A DNA stretch of 33,235 bases from an uncultured bacterium (GTDB lineage Bacteria > Planctomycetota > Phycisphaerae > Phycisphaerales > SM1A02), in assembly GCA_903927725.1 (NCBI GenBank), contig CAIYOC010000041.1, forward strand, positions 1 to 33,235. The letters are read 5' to 3'. The position numbers and the translations under genes were made by a program. Below the pieces are notes generated by a model. It was not told the DNA's origin. It worked only from the letters and a program-made list of their open reading frames with translations, and ran no database searches. Positions 1 through 8,638 of this stretch are shown in pieces (positions within the stretch are counted from its first letter, which is position 1; each line of letters opens with the position of its first letter).

Positions 1-186
1 CACATCCACCTGCGCGACCGTTGCGAGACCGACGGCATCACCTACATCAACGACGGTGCGGTGAGCGGTTCGTGGTGGAAGGGTGCGCTCGAGGGCGTGC
101 CCGAGGGTTTCGGTGTGCTCGACCTGCGGCCCGACGGGTCGTTCGACCATCGGTACGAGACCTACGGCTGGACCGCGAAGGAGTGA
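1..186 (+). CDS. C-terminal end of a calcineurin-like metallophosphoesterase (partial)
   Basis: Only the last 61 residues are inside the window; the reading frame is open from base 1 and ends in TGA at 184-186. The tail contains GAVSGSWWKG followed by a stretch ending in GFGVLDLRPDGSF and a final YGW. This pattern is familiar from the C-terminal region of exported calcineurin-like phosphoesterases of the CpdA/phosphodiesterase type. The metal-binding motifs would lie upstream and cannot be checked. It runs convergently toward the broken channel gene, with only 34 bases between the two stop codons. The family call rests on memory of the C-terminal pattern alone and is moderate. Confidence 0.55.
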   Translation, partial: HIHLRDRCETDGITYINDGAVSGSWWKGALEGVPEGFGVLDLRPDGSFDHRYETYGWTAKE

Positions 187-197
187 CCGGCCGCCGG

Positions 198-219
198 CGG
201 GTACCGGGCGGGTACCGGG
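198..219. repeat. Tandem 11-bp repeat between convergent genes
   Basis: The unit CGGGTACCGGG occurs twice without a gap, at 198-208 and 209-219. Each copy contains the palindrome GGTACC. The repeat fills the short gap between the stop codons of two convergent genes, so a role in termination is possible, but there is no T-tract and no single clear hairpin. Confidence 0.5.
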
Positions 220-220
220 C

Positions 221-957
221 TCAGTGATGGTTGCGCTGGGGCACGAATGACTGCGCGAAGACGCCCAGCACCGTGGCCAGGTAGCCGATGCCCGACACCA
301 TCAGGATCGCACCGGCGATCCGCCCGGGCGTGGTCACCGGATACATGTCCCCGTACCCCACCGTGGTGACGGTGGTCATGGCCCACCAGAGCACATCGCT
401 CGCCGAGCGGATCTTGCCGTCGGGTGCATCATGCTCGACATGCAGCACGACGATGCAGATCAGGATGAAGAGCATCTGGATGAAGAACGTCGCTCCCGCC
501 ATCACGATGCTGCGACGCTCGACCTTGGCCGATTCCAGAGGATGCGTGCGGCGCGCAGCAGCATCAGGAACCGCAGCAGCCGGGCCAGGCGCAGCCAGCG
601 CGTCTGGAACACGAACGGGATGCTGCTCAGCAGATCCACGATGCCCCAGCCGAACAGGTACTTCAGCTTTGACGGTGCTCTCCACAGGTGGCGCAGGAAG
701 TCATAGAAGAAGAAGAGGCACAGCACGAAGTCGACGACGGTGAGCACCCCGATGATGTCGGGCTCGCTCGGCGACAGGAAGAGCCCCACCGACACGAGGA
801 CCGCCAGCATCGCGAGTGCCGCCATGTAGATGTGGTAGACCGAATCCCGGTGCTCGGCCCGCGCCTTGTCGCCGGGCGTCTTCGCGGTCGGCATCGGCAC
901 GGGCTCGATGGCACGCGCGGTCCGTCGCGGCCGTCGCGGTGGGCTGATGCTGGGCAT
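221..957 (-). pseudogene. Voltage-gated-type K+ channel subunit, split by a one-base frameshift
   Basis: The first part, starting at the ATG at 957, gives hydrophobic segments like S1-S4, including an arginine-spaced segment TRWLRLARLLRFLMLLRAAR. This frame then runs into a stop after LWNRPRSSVAAS. A second frame continues with a hydrophobic S5-like helix, a pore loop containing TTVGYGD (the K+ selectivity filter), and an S6-like helix. The protein reads through as ...RILWESAKVERR if one base is restored at about 535-536 (CC on the plus strand where CCC is expected). The restored length is 246 codons, a normal size for a small six-helix channel. The lesion may be a real mutation or a sequencing error in a short G/C run. 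The start at 957 is preferred over the one 12 codons upstream because it leaves more room for the divergent reductase promoter. Confidence 0.8.
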
Positions 958-1006
958 GTGGACAAGGTAGCGACCCGCGCCACCCACGTGCACCTAGAGT
1001 GCCTCC

Positions 1007-2104
1007 ATGGCACTCGACCACTACGTCACCCTCGGCCGCTCTGGCCTTCGCGTCAGTCCCCTCTGCCTGGGCGCGATGACCTTCGGCACCGAATGGGGAT
1101 TCGGCACCGGCCCCGACGAATCGATCGCCCAGCTGGAGCGCTACGTCGCACGCGGCGGCAACTTCATCGACACCGCGAACATCTACACCAAGGGACACAG
1201 CGAGGCGATCCTGGGCGAGTGGTTCACCACCGGCGGCGGCAAGGGGCTGCGCGACCGCATGGTGCTGGCCACCAAGTTCGGCGGCGGCATGCACGTGGGC
1301 GATCCCAACGGGGGCGGTTCGGGTCGAAAGGCCATCATGCACCAGGTCGAGGACTCGCTGCGTCGCCTGCGCACCGACCACATCGACCTGCTCTGGGTGC
1401 ACTTCCTCGATCCGCACACGCCGGTCGACGAGACCGTGCACACGCTCGAAATGCTCGTGCGCTCCGGGAAGGTGCGCTACCTCGGGCTGAGCGATCACCC
1501 GGCCTGGGTGTGCACGCAGATGCAGTACGAGGCGATCCTGAAGGGCTGGGTCCCGTTCGTGGCGCTGCAGATCGAGTACTCGCTGCTGCAGCGCACCGTC
1601 GAGGGCGAGCTCATGCCGATGGCGCGTGCGCTCGGCCTGGGCGTGACGCCATGGGGGCCCCTGCGCGGCGGTGTGCTCTCGGGCAAGTTCGATCGCACGC
1701 ACCGACCCAAGGACGACGGCTCCACGCGCGTACGCAGCGACAGCACGTATCTCAACGAGACCACCTTCGCGATCGTCGATGCCCTGCGCGAGATCGGCGC
1801 CGTGCACCGGGCAACGCCGGCACAAGTCGCCCTGCGCTGGGTCATGGACCGCAGCGGCGTGACGAGCACGATCCTCGGTGCACGCACGATGGCGCAGCTT
1901 GAGGACAATCTCGGCGCGTGCACGATCACGCTGTCGTCGGAGGACACGGCCCGTCTCGACACACTGTCCAAGCCGAACCTGCCTTTTCCCTGTGACTTCC
2001 TGCACCCGGTGCGCACCACCACGATCCCGGGCAACACGAGGATCAATGGCGTCGAACCGTCGCCGTGGCACTTGGCGCCCAAGGATGCGATCGAACGCTG
2101 GTGA
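1007..2104 (+). CDS. Aldo/keto reductase
   Basis: This is a 365-residue NADPH-dependent oxidoreductase of the aldo/keto reductase superfamily, presumably cytoplasmic, reducing an aldehyde or ketone whose identity cannot be read from sequence. The N-terminal GRSGLRVSPLCLGAMTFGTE is typical of the YajO/aryl-alcohol-dehydrogenase-like branch. The catalytic tetrad is visible as Asp55 and Tyr60 in FIDTANIYTKG, Lys90 in LATKFGGG, and His132 in LLWVHFLDP. The length fits the family, and the (beta/alpha)8 barrel appears complete, including a cofactor-binding segment around TSTILGARTMAQLEDN. The ATG at 1007 is 49 bases from the divergent channel start. It is a single gene with no obvious partner. Confidence 0.93.
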   Translation: MALDHYVTLGRSGLRVSPLCLGAMTFGTEWGFGTGPDESIAQLERYVARGGNFIDTANIYTKGHSEAILGEWFTTGGGKGLRDRMVLATKFGGGMHVGDPNGGGSGRKAIMHQVEDSLRRLRTDHIDLLWVHFLDPHTPVDETVHTLEMLVRSGKVRYLGLSDHPAWVCTQMQYEAILKGWVPFVALQIEYSLLQRTVEGELMPMARALGLGVTPWGPLRGGVLSGKFDRTHRPKDDGSTRVRSDSTYLNETTFAIVDALREIGAVHRATPAQVALRWVMDRSGVTSTILGARTMAQLEDNLGACTITLSSEDTARLDTLSKPNLPFPCDFLHPVRTTTIPGNTRINGVEPSPWHLAPKDAIERW

Positions 2105-2196
2105 TGCCGCGTGCAGGCGCAGGTTCCCGGTCGCGGCGCGCGGAATCCGTGCTCCTGCTTTGACCTGAGCCGGTCTGGTCCTACACTCGATTGCCC

Positions 2197-3249
2197 ATGA
2201 TCGCCACGACCCTTGCCACGTTCGCGCTCGCCCTTCCCGGCGGCGGCACCCCTGTCCTGCTCTGCCCGGATTCGCTCCGGCAGACGGTCTGGGCCTTCGA
2301 TGCCACGACCGGTGCGATCGTGAGCCAGAACGTGATCGTGGACACCGCATTCCTGGACCAGCCGATCCAGGTGGTCGCCAGCCCGACCGGCACGATGATC
2401 GTGACTGATGAGGTGGACGCCACCGTGCGCGAGTTCAGCGCGCAGGGCGTGTTCATCCGTGAACTCTGCGGCCCCGCGCAGGGGTTGACCCGCGCCTACG
2501 GCTGCTGCGTGAAGAACGACAAGATCTACGTGACCGAGCCATTCGTCACGACGCTTTCCGAGCCCGGTCGCATCTGGCGCATGAACCTTGACGGCTCGGG
2601 CTTCGAGCTCTTCCTGCAGAGTCCGCTCATGCGCAACCCGCGCGGCATCATCGCGGTGCCCGGTGGGTTCATGGTGGCCGACTCCGGCGAGGCCGCGCTC
2701 GGTGGCGAGGACCTTGAGTTCGTGAGCGACGCCGGCGTGGTGCAGTCCCCGCCCTTCTTCGATTCGGACGGCGTGAGCTACTTCGACTTCCCCCAGCAGA
2801 TCGCGCCAGCCACGGGCGGCGGCTTCTGGGTCGCCGGCTTCAGCGATCCGCGCGGGCTCTGGAACCTGTCCGCGACCGGGCAGTTGGGCAACTTCTATCC
2901 AACGTTCACGAGCCCACGCGGCGTGTGGACGCTGGGCAACGGGAAGCTGCTCTACACAGGCGGCACCCGCGTGCAGATGCTCGACCCCATCGGCGGCGCC
3001 GAGGTCGAGATCGTGAACAACCCGGGCGGTGCGGGCAATCCACCTGTCTCGAGCTTCCGGTTCCTCACGCCCTTCACGCTGCCACCGGCATGCCCGGCCG
3101 ACCTGGATGGCAATGGCCTCGTGGATGGCGGCGATCTTGGCCTGCTGCTCAGCGGTTGGGGCGCGTCCGGTCCCGCCGACATCGATGGCAGCGGCGCGGT
3201 CGACGGATCCGACCTGGGCGTGATGCTCAGCGCATGGGGCTCCTGCTGA
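2197..3249 (+). CDS. Exported beta-propeller-like protein with C-terminal dockerin-like EF-hand repeats
   Basis: This 350-residue protein has a short hydrophobic N-terminus (MIATTLATFALALPGGG) that may be a weak signal peptide. The body has repeated short beta-strand-like segments such as VVASPTGTMIVTDEVDATV and GIIAVPGGFMVADSG, resembling NHL or SMP-30-like propeller blades. The last ~50 residues hold two Ca-binding dockerin-like repeats, ADLDGNGLVDGGDLGLLL and ADIDGSGAVDGSDLGVML, each ending in a tryptophan-glycine pair. Such tails are frequent on planctomycete extracellular proteins, where they are thought to serve in attachment rather than in cellulosomes. A TTG lies two codons upstream, but the ATG at 2197 is preferred. 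The ligand and function are unknown. Confidence 0.78.
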   Translation: MIATTLATFALALPGGGTPVLLCPDSLRQTVWAFDATTGAIVSQNVIVDTAFLDQPIQVVASPTGTMIVTDEVDATVREFSAQGVFIRELCGPAQGLTRAYGCCVKNDKIYVTEPFVTTLSEPGRIWRMNLDGSGFELFLQSPLMRNPRGIIAVPGGFMVADSGEAALGGEDLEFVSDAGVVQSPPFFDSDGVSYFDFPQQIAPATGGGFWVAGFSDPRGLWNLSATGQLGNFYPTFTSPRGVWTLGNGKLLYTGGTRVQMLDPIGGAEVEIVNNPGGAGNPPVSSFRFLTPFTLPPACPADLDGNGLVDGGDLGLLLSGWGASGPADIDGSGAVDGSDLGVMLSAWGSC

Positions 3250-3266
3250 ACCCCTAGGATGCGTGC

Positions 3267-3659
3267 GTGCAGCACGCGCTCCGACACATCGTCTCGCTCG
3301 CCGACACCGATGCGGCTGGCGTGGTCTTCACGGCGCGCACCATCGAGATCGCGCACCGCGGCTTCGAGCACTGGCTCGCTGCGCACGGCGCCCCGATCGC
3401 CGACATGCTCGCCGGACGTCTGCCCGCGATGCCGATCGTTCGGATCGAGGCGGACCTTCACGCGCCGCTGCGCGTGGGCGATGCCGTCGAGGTGCACTCG
3501 TCGATGACCGCCTGCGGCGAGCGCTCGGTGACGATGCTCCACGAGCTCATGCTCGGCTCACGGTGCGCCGCGCGCATCACGCTCGTGCACGCATGCGTGG
3601 GGCGTGACGGAGCGTCAGTGGCCGTGCCCGACGCCATCCGCCGGCTCGCCGACCGCTGA
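3267..3659 (+). CDS. Hotdog-fold acyl-CoA thioesterase, probable DHNA-CoA hydrolase
   Basis: This is a 130-residue 4HBT-type hotdog thioesterase with a GTG start. Near the N-terminus it carries DTDAAGVVFTARTIEIAHRG, matching the family signature in which the Asp of DxxG (Asp15) serves catalysis. It is normal in length for the YbgC/4HBT group. It lies tail to tail with menE, overlapping it by 45 bases at 3615-3659, right at the end of a complete menaquinone operon that lacks its own thioesterase. From this context I infer that it hydrolyses 1,4-dihydroxy-2-naphthoyl-CoA, the step between MenB and MenA. A general acyl-CoA thioesterase is the alternative. The gene is on the opposite strand from the operon, so it is not co-transcribed with it. 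Confidence 0.8.
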   Translation: MQHALRHIVSLADTDAAGVVFTARTIEIAHRGFEHWLAAHGAPIADMLAGRLPAMPIVRIEADLHAPLRVGDAVEVHSSMTACGERSVTMLHELMLGSRCAARITLVHACVGRDGASVAVPDAIRRLADR

Positions 3660-5009
3660 TCGCTCTGGAGCGGGCCTGCTCCACAGCACACGCGACGAGG
3701 GCAGCGCGGCATGGCACTGCGCCAACGACGCCTTGTGCGGCAGTTCCGCCGGCCACTCGACGATCGTGTCCGGCAGCGCATGGCGCGGCAGACGCTCGGC
3801 GAGCGATGCGACGAGCGCGTCCCAGTCGACCGCGCTTCCATCCGTGCGCACGAAGGCTGCCGGGCGCATGCCCCACCGGTCGTCCGGCGCGCCGATCACT
3901 CGCGCGCCGAGCAGGGCCGCATGGTGTAGCAGCTGCGTCTCGACCTCGACAGGATCGATGTTCTCGCCGCCGGAGATGAACACGCGGTCGCTGCGCCCGG
4001 ACACGATCACCGCGCCCTGCTCGAAGCGGCCCTGGTCGTTCGTGCGCAGCCAGCCACCGGCCTCGACGATCGGCTCGATCGCGCCATCACGCCACGCACC
4101 GAGCGCCATCGTGGGCGAGCGCACGAAGAGATCCGCGCCGAGCCGCTTGGCCACGACACCATCGAGCCATCGGCCCGACCAACCGTCGGGCGAGTCAGGC
4201 GCGGGACGACCGGCAGCGACCATCGCGCCGGTCTCGGTCATGCCGTAGGTCATGACGAGCGGCCAGCCGTTGGCGAGCGCCTGGTTGCGCCAGTCGATCG
4301 GGCACGGCGCACCGCCGATCACGAGCGCCTTCATCGCGCGGATGCGCTCATGCAGGCTCGAGTCCCGGCGCGCGGCGTGCAGAAGCCCGGCGAGCTGGGT
4401 CGGCACGATCGAGGCGTGCGTGACGGACGGCGCGGCGAGCAGGAACGTATGGAGCGGCACCGAGGACTCGCTGCGCACGATCGCCACGCGCGCACCCACG
4501 AGTGCGGCTCGCATGAGGATGCCGAGCCCACCGACATGATGCCATGGAATCGTGAGCGCCCAGCAGTCATCGGCGGCGAACGAACAGGCCTTGGATGCGC
4601 GCACGGCGGCCTCGACGAGCGTGGCGGCGGAATGCACGATCAACCGGGGTTCGCCGCTCGAACCGCTCGTGGGCACGATCACGGTGGGGCGCGATGGATC
4701 AGGATCCGCACCGGGCACCGTGCAGCTCGGCGCACTCGGTGCAGGCAGGCTGGCGGCACCGGCCTGCGCACAGACGGCGGTTCGACGGGCCTCGGGATCG
4801 CGCGGATTCAGCAGCACGGCGCACGCACCACGGCGCACGACCGCGAAGAGCGCACTGATCGCCTCCGCATCGAGCGAAGCGCTCACGCCGACGCGCACCC
4901 CTGCGCCGATCCCCTCTGCCCAGAGCGAGTGCTCGTAGGCGGCGCGAACGCCCTGCCACTGCGGATCGACGATGCCCCCGGGGCCCATCTGGAAAGTGAT
5001 CACGTCCAT
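3615..5009 (-). CDS. menE: o-Succinylbenzoate--CoA ligase (MenE-like)
   Basis: This 464-residue acyl-adenylate synthetase would activate o-succinylbenzoate with ATP and CoA. Visible motifs are the phosphate loop VPTSGSSGEPRLIVHS, the aromatic-acid site IPWHHVGGLGILMRAAL, the adenine-binding YGMTETGAM, the ribose-binding TNDQGRF and the hinge VFISGGENIDPVEVE. The C-terminal subdomain is present, but the usual PxxxxGK lysine is not obvious: the region reads ELPHKASLAQ. The start overlaps the menC stop by 10 bases and has a near-perfect Shine-Dalgarno AAGGAGG at 5026-5020. It is the last gene of the operon. The annotation is secure from motifs plus context, although the C-terminal catalytic lysine deserves checking. 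Confidence 0.92.
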   Translation of the reverse strand: MDVITFQMGPGGIVDPQWQGVRAAYEHSLWAEGIGAGVRVGVSASLDAEAISALFAVVRRGACAVLLNPRDPEARRTAVCAQAGAASLPAPSAPSCTVPGADPDPSRPTVIVPTSGSSGEPRLIVHSAATLVEAAVRASKACSFAADDCWALTIPWHHVGGLGILMRAALVGARVAIVRSESSVPLHTFLLAAPSVTHASIVPTQLAGLLHAARRDSSLHERIRAMKALVIGGAPCPIDWRNQALANGWPLVMTYGMTETGAMVAAGRPAPDSPDGWSGRWLDGVVAKRLGADLFVRSPTMALGAWRDGAIEPIVEAGGWLRTNDQGRFEQGAVIVSGRSDRVFISGGENIDPVEVETQLLHHAALLGARVIGAPDDRWGMRPAAFVRTDGSAVDWDALVASLAERLPRHALPDTIVEWPAELPHKASLAQCHAALPSSRVLWSRPAPERSAVGEPADGVGHGH

Positions 5010-6016
5010 GGAACGACTGCCTCCTTGAGCGGCACGTACTCGAGCCTGGGAATCGGGAGCGCCGGCGCGATCTCCATGCGGCCTTCCCGCACGGCAGCCT
5101 GCTCCACGACATCGAATTCGAAGAGTCCCGCTGACGCAAGGCCGTGGTCGCGACCGCCGGTGGCGGTGACCGCTGCCAGCCGCGCGAGCAAGGCCAGCGT
5201 GTAGGACGACTCGAGGCAGCTCGAGAGCACCGTGTCCATGCCATGGATCCGGCCGCGCGTCACCGCGTGCTCGACTTCCTCGAGTGCACCGAGCAGGCTC
5301 GGCTTCAGGACCTGCACCTCGACGCCGGGCGCACCGACGAGCGCCTCGCGATGCTCGGGCTCGTGCAGCGATTCGTCGATGGCCATCGTGATGCCTGTAC
5401 GACGGCTGAGCTCGGGCAGCTCGAGCGGGTTGCGCAGCGGCTCCTCCATGTATTCGATGCGGGCCACGTCGAGCCGCTTCATCATGCGCACGGCCGAAGT
5501 CAACGTGAGCCGGCGGTTGCCGTCCAGTCGCAGGCGGACCGCGGAATCGAGCCCATCAAGCATCGCGGCGATCAGCGCTGCATCATCGGCGACCTTGCCC
5601 AGGCCGACCTTCACCTTCACGGTGCGGTAGCCGGAGAAGTCACCGCGCTCGATCGCCGCGCGTGCGGCGGCAGCATCGCCCGAGAAGACCGCGTTCACGC
5701 CGACCCCGCTGTGCTCGCTGCGCCCGAAGCCGAAGCGACGCTCATCCACCAGCGTGGCCTGCGCGCAGGAGAGCGCAAACGAGGCGCTCGGCGCCATGGG
5801 CATGGATCCGCTGCAGGTGGCTTCCTGAACGCCCTCGAGCGCATCCTGCAGCGACTCGCGGTGAAGCCCCGCCAGCGGAGCCATCTCGCCGTATCCACAT
5901 CGGCCATCCTCCTCGACACGCAGGATCGCCCCGCGTCGCACGCGGACCATCTCCCCGCCCGCCGGGAACGGCGTGCGCAACGGGAGTTCGTACCAAGCAA
6001 CGCTGAAGGACTGCAT
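5000..6016 (-). CDS. menC: o-Succinylbenzoate synthase (MenC)
   Basis: This is a 338-residue enolase-superfamily dehydratase that converts SHCHC to o-succinylbenzoate. The barrel residues are all visible: KVKV (Lys134, Lys136), Asp165 in RLRLDGN, Glu191 in YMEEPL, Asp214 in MAIDES and Lys238 in VQVLKPS. The N-terminal capping domain starts at [18 protein letters not shown] longer frame exists upstream, but its extra 72 residues lie over menA and have no family resemblance. The ATG at 6016 shares its A with the menA stop codon (TGATG), which indicates translational coupling. The length is normal for the family. Confidence 0.95.
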   Translation of the reverse strand: MQSFSVAWYELPLRTPFPAGGEMVRVRRGAILRVEEDGRCGYGEMAPLAGLHRESLQDALEGVQEATCSGSMPMAPSASFALSCAQATLVDERRFGFGRSEHSGVGVNAVFSGDAAAARAAIERGDFSGYRTVKVKVGLGKVADDAALIAAMLDGLDSAVRLRLDGNRRLTLTSAVRMMKRLDVARIEYMEEPLRNPLELPELSRRTGITMAIDESLHEPEHREALVGAPGVEVQVLKPSLLGALEEVEHAVTRGRIHGMDTVLSSCLESSYTLALLARLAAVTATGGRDHGLASAGLFEFDVVEQAAVREGRMEIAPALPIPRLEYVPLKEAVVPWT

Positions 6017-6939
6017 CAGGACCGGGTCATGACGAGGGCGAACAGCACTGCCGTCGCCAGCAGGGCCGATCCCGTGGAGGCTAGCACGCCATTCAACGGT
6101 CGACCGTCGAGCCCGCGCAGCACTCGCACGACCTGCACCACCAGCAGCGCGGACGGCACGCATGGCAGATAAGCCATCGGATCCTGGCCTGCGGCGAGCC
6201 ATGCGAAGCACGCCAGCGCACCCGCCACGCAAGCAGCGAACTCAAGCCGGGCGAAGCGCTCCCCCAAGCGCACCGCCAGCGTGAGCTTGCGCGCTCGTGC
6301 ATCGCCCTCGCGGTCACGAAGGTTGTTCACCGCCAGGATCGCCGTCGAGAGCAGGCCGCACCCGACACCCGCAACGACGAGCGGCGCACCAAGATCAGCG
6401 CCGAGCGCCAGCCCCGTGGCCACCACGGCCACGACGCCAAAGAACGCAAGCACGAAGAGGTCGCCCAGACCGACATAGGCGAGCGGCAACGGTCCGCCGG
6501 TGTACGCAAGTGCCAGCATCCCACTGATCAGGCCGAGGAAGGCATAGCCGATGCTCACCTCGATCGAGAGCCAGGCGGCAGCCAGACCTGCGACCGCGAG
6601 CGCGATGCCCGTCGCGACCCACATGCGCGCGGGTGCGATGAGCCCCGCCGCAACGGCTCGCGTTGGACCGAGCCGATCGGGCGTGTCGGCACCCTTGCGA
6701 AAATCCAGGCACTCGTTCGCGAAGTTCGTCGCGACCTGCACACCGAGCGCGCCGACCGCGCACGCAGCGAAGAGCCCCCACTCCCGGGCGTACCAAGGTG
6801 CACCGCTCTGCGCGCGGCCGAGCGCCGCGCCCACCACCACGGGCGCAAGGCCGGCCGGCAGCGTCTTGGGACGCATGGCGGCGATCCACGTGGCGAGTCC
6901 TGCGCGCTTGGGCGCCGGGATGGGCGTGAGGTCGCTCAC
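6016..6939 (-). CDS. menA: 1,4-Dihydroxy-2-naphthoate polyprenyltransferase (MenA)
   Basis: This 307-residue UbiA-family integral membrane enzyme attaches the polyprenyl tail to DHNA. The first Asp-rich motif is [18 protein letters not shown] and the second is [22 protein letters not shown]. Around them are eight or nine hydrophobic helices, for example [17 protein letters not shown] and [19 protein letters not shown]. The N-terminal [21 protein letters not shown] is a MenA signature. The start is the GTG at 6939, whose last two bases form the TG of the menB stop (GTGA). The frame stays open further upstream, but only as an antisense-like reading of menB. The side chain length cannot be read from sequence. 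Confidence 0.95.
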   Translation of the reverse strand: MSDLTPIPAPKRAGLATWIAAMRPKTLPAGLAPVVVGAALGRAQSGAPWYAREWGLFAACAVGALGVQVATNFANECLDFRKGADTPDRLGPTRAVAAGLIAPARMWVATGIALAVAGLAAAWLSIEVSIGYAFLGLISGMLALAYTGGPLPLAYVGLGDLFVLAFFGVVAVVATGLALGADLGAPLVVAGVGCGLLSTAILAVNNLRDREGDARARKLTLAVRLGERFARLEFAACVAGALACFAWLAAGQDPMAYLPCVPSALLVVQVVRVLRGLDGRPLNGVLASTGSALLATAVLFALVMTRS

Positions 6940-7772
6940 GGGCGACGCGTGATCGAGTCCCACGCTGGCGGACGGCGTTCGCGCCAAGCGCGGGAACCCT
7001 CCTGCGCCTCGTCGGTCATGTAGTAGAGCATGGTCGCGCAACCGGCCAGCTCCTGCAGTCCGGCCTGGCCATCGCAATCGGCGTTCATCGCGGCCTTCAA
7101 GCAACGCAGCGCGGTGGGCGAGCACGCCAGCATCTCGCGGCACCACTGCAAGGTCTCGCGCTCGAGATCGGCCAGCGGCACGACCGTGTTCACGAGGCCC
7201 ATGTCCTGGGCCTGCTGCGCGGAGTACTGGCGGCAGAGGAACCACATCTCGCGCGCCTTCTTCTGGCCGATGATGCGCGCCATGTACGAGCTGCCGTAGC
7301 CGCCGTCGAACGAGCCGACCTTCGGGCCGATCTGGCCGAACTTGGCGTTGTCGGCGGCGATCGTGAGGTCGCACATCATGTGGAGCACGTGGCCGCCGCC
7401 GATGGCGAATCCTGCCACCATCGCCACGATCGGCTTGGGGCACGTCCGGATCTCGCGCTGGAAGTCGAGCACGTTCAGCCGGTGCACGCCGGACTCATCC
7501 ACATAGCCCGCCTCGCCGCGCACGCTGTGGTCACCGCCTGCGCAGAAGGCATCGGGGCCCTCTCCGCACAGGATGATCACGCCGATCGACGCATCCTCGC
7601 GCGCCAGCTGCAGCGCGCGTCGCATCTCCATCACCGTCTCGGGGCGGAAGGCGTTGCGCTTGTGCGGGCGGTTGATCGTGATCTTCGCGATGCCCTCGGG
7701 CAGGGTGTGGTAGCGGATGTCGGTCCACTCGCCGACGGCGGTCCAGGCCGGTGCAGTGCTGGTCGTGGTCAT
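6936..7772 (-). CDS. menB: 1,4-Dihydroxy-2-naphthoyl-CoA synthase (MenB)
   Basis: This 278-residue crotonase-fold enzyme cyclises o-succinylbenzoyl-CoA to DHNA-CoA. It shows the oxyanion-hole segments [12 protein letters not shown] and [18 protein letters not shown]. It also has the strongly conserved MenB block [20 protein letters not shown] followed by [15 protein letters not shown]. The C-terminal part ([32 protein letters not shown]) is very like the well-known enterobacterial and cyanobacterial enzymes. The ATG at 7772 overlaps the menH stop as ATGA. A TTG three codons upstream is less likely. This is the most conserved member of the operon. Confidence 0.97.
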   Translation of the reverse strand: MTTTSTAPAWTAVGEWTDIRYHTLPEGIAKITINRPHKRNAFRPETVMEMRRALQLAREDASIGVIILCGEGPDAFCAGGDHSVRGEAGYVDESGVHRLNVLDFQREIRTCPKPIVAMVAGFAIGGGHVLHMMCDLTIAADNAKFGQIGPKVGSFDGGYGSSYMARIIGQKKAREMWFLCRQYSAQQAQDMGLVNTVVPLADLERETLQWCREMLACSPTALRCLKAAMNADCDGQAGLQELAGCATMLYYMTDEAQEGSRAWRERRPPAWDSITRRP

Positions 7773-8638
7773 GGTGAGCAAGCGTAGTCCAGGACCTGCG
7801 CCACGACCGCGGGCGCCTCGACGAGCAGCGCGTGCGTGGTCGGGTGGCCATCGCCCGCATCGGCGACGGAAACATGCAGGTGACGGCCGCGGCGCAGCGC
7901 GCGCAGGCGTTCCCCTTCCTCGACGTAGGCCGTGTCGTCCTTGCCGGCCACGAACACGCAGCGCCGGGCAGGCGACAGGTCGGGTGCCTGCAGCGCCTTG
8001 CCCGGCGAGAGTTCGCGCAGGATCCGGACCCAGCTGGGCGTGCTTGCCGCGCGCGATGCCGCAACGGCCCCTGCGATCCCCCGCGCGACGAGTCCAGCGA
8101 ACATCGCACGCTCATGCCAGGAGCGCATGAAGGCCTGCATGCCGTCGCGCGCGAGCGCGGCGGAGAGCGCGGCATCGGTCCGTTGCCGTTCAAGCGCCTG
8201 CGCAGGTGCCAGCGGATGCACGCGCGCGCTCACCAGGACGAGTGCATCGGGCATCAGCGCGACCGTGGCCGCGGCGGCAAGGCGGCCGCCGAAGCTGTAG
8301 CCCGCCAGCACCAAGGGTGCGCGAGGTCGCTGCACCCGGATGGCCTGCACGGTGCGCGCCACCATCGCCGCAGCGTGCGGCATGTCGAGCACCGGGCATT
8401 GCGCCAACGGTGCGAGTGCGACCGCATGGAACGAAGCCTCCGTGCCGAGTCGTGCAGCCACCAGCTTCCAGTCACGGGGTTCGCCGAACGAACCATGCAA
8501 GGCCACGATGCACGGTGCGTCGTCGCGTGCGACGCGCAGGTCAACCCATGGCAGGATCGATCGATCGACGTGGTGCGCGGGCTGCGCTGCTGCGCGCGTC
8601 AGGGCCTCGTGGGTCCGAGCACGCATCGGCGCGCTCAT
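7769..8638 (-). CDS. menH: Alpha/beta hydrolase, probable SHCHC synthase (MenH)
   Basis: This is a 289-residue alpha/beta-hydrolase-fold protein. It contains the oxyanion-side [15 protein letters not shown], the nucleophile elbow [13 protein letters not shown] with Ser115, a [15 protein letters not shown] segment that would supply the acid, and [11 protein letters not shown] with the histidine. Its place between menD and menB implies that it removes pyruvate from the MenD product to give SHCHC. The family call rests mostly on this context, because MenH proteins diverge strongly. The ATG at 8638 overlaps the menD stop (ATGA), and the stop overlaps the menB ATG in the same way. An extra N-terminal stretch of about 35 residues precedes the hydrolase core. 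Confidence 0.88.
   Translation of the reverse strand: MSAPMRARTHEALTRAAAQPAHHVDRSILPWVDLRVARDDAPCIVALHGSFGEPRDWKLVAARLGTEASFHAVALAPLAQCPVLDMPHAAAMVARTVQAIRVQRPRAPLVLAGYSFGGRLAAAATVALMPDALVLVSARVHPLAPAQALERQRTDAALSAALARDGMQAFMRSWHERAMFAGLVARGIAGAVAASRAASTPSWVRILRELSPGKALQAPDLSPARRCVFVAGKDDTAYVEEGERLRALRRGRHLHVSVADAGDGHPTTHALLVEAPAVVAQVLDYACSP

Noticed and set aside
701-2350. A minus-strand frame of about 550 codons over the aldo/keto reductase gene.
   Set aside because: It is antisense to a complete catalytic tetrad; the composition is typical of a GC-driven shadow frame.
3615-3659. The overlap of menE and the thioesterase as a sign of a misplaced stop.
   Set aside because: Both proteins have family-typical lengths, and no alternative frame gives a better end; tail-to-tail overlap is acceptable in compact genomes.
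6017-6232. An upstream extension of menC by 72 codons.
   Set aside because: It overlaps menA in another frame and has no enolase-family similarity; the TGATG junction at 6016 fits a normal coupled start.
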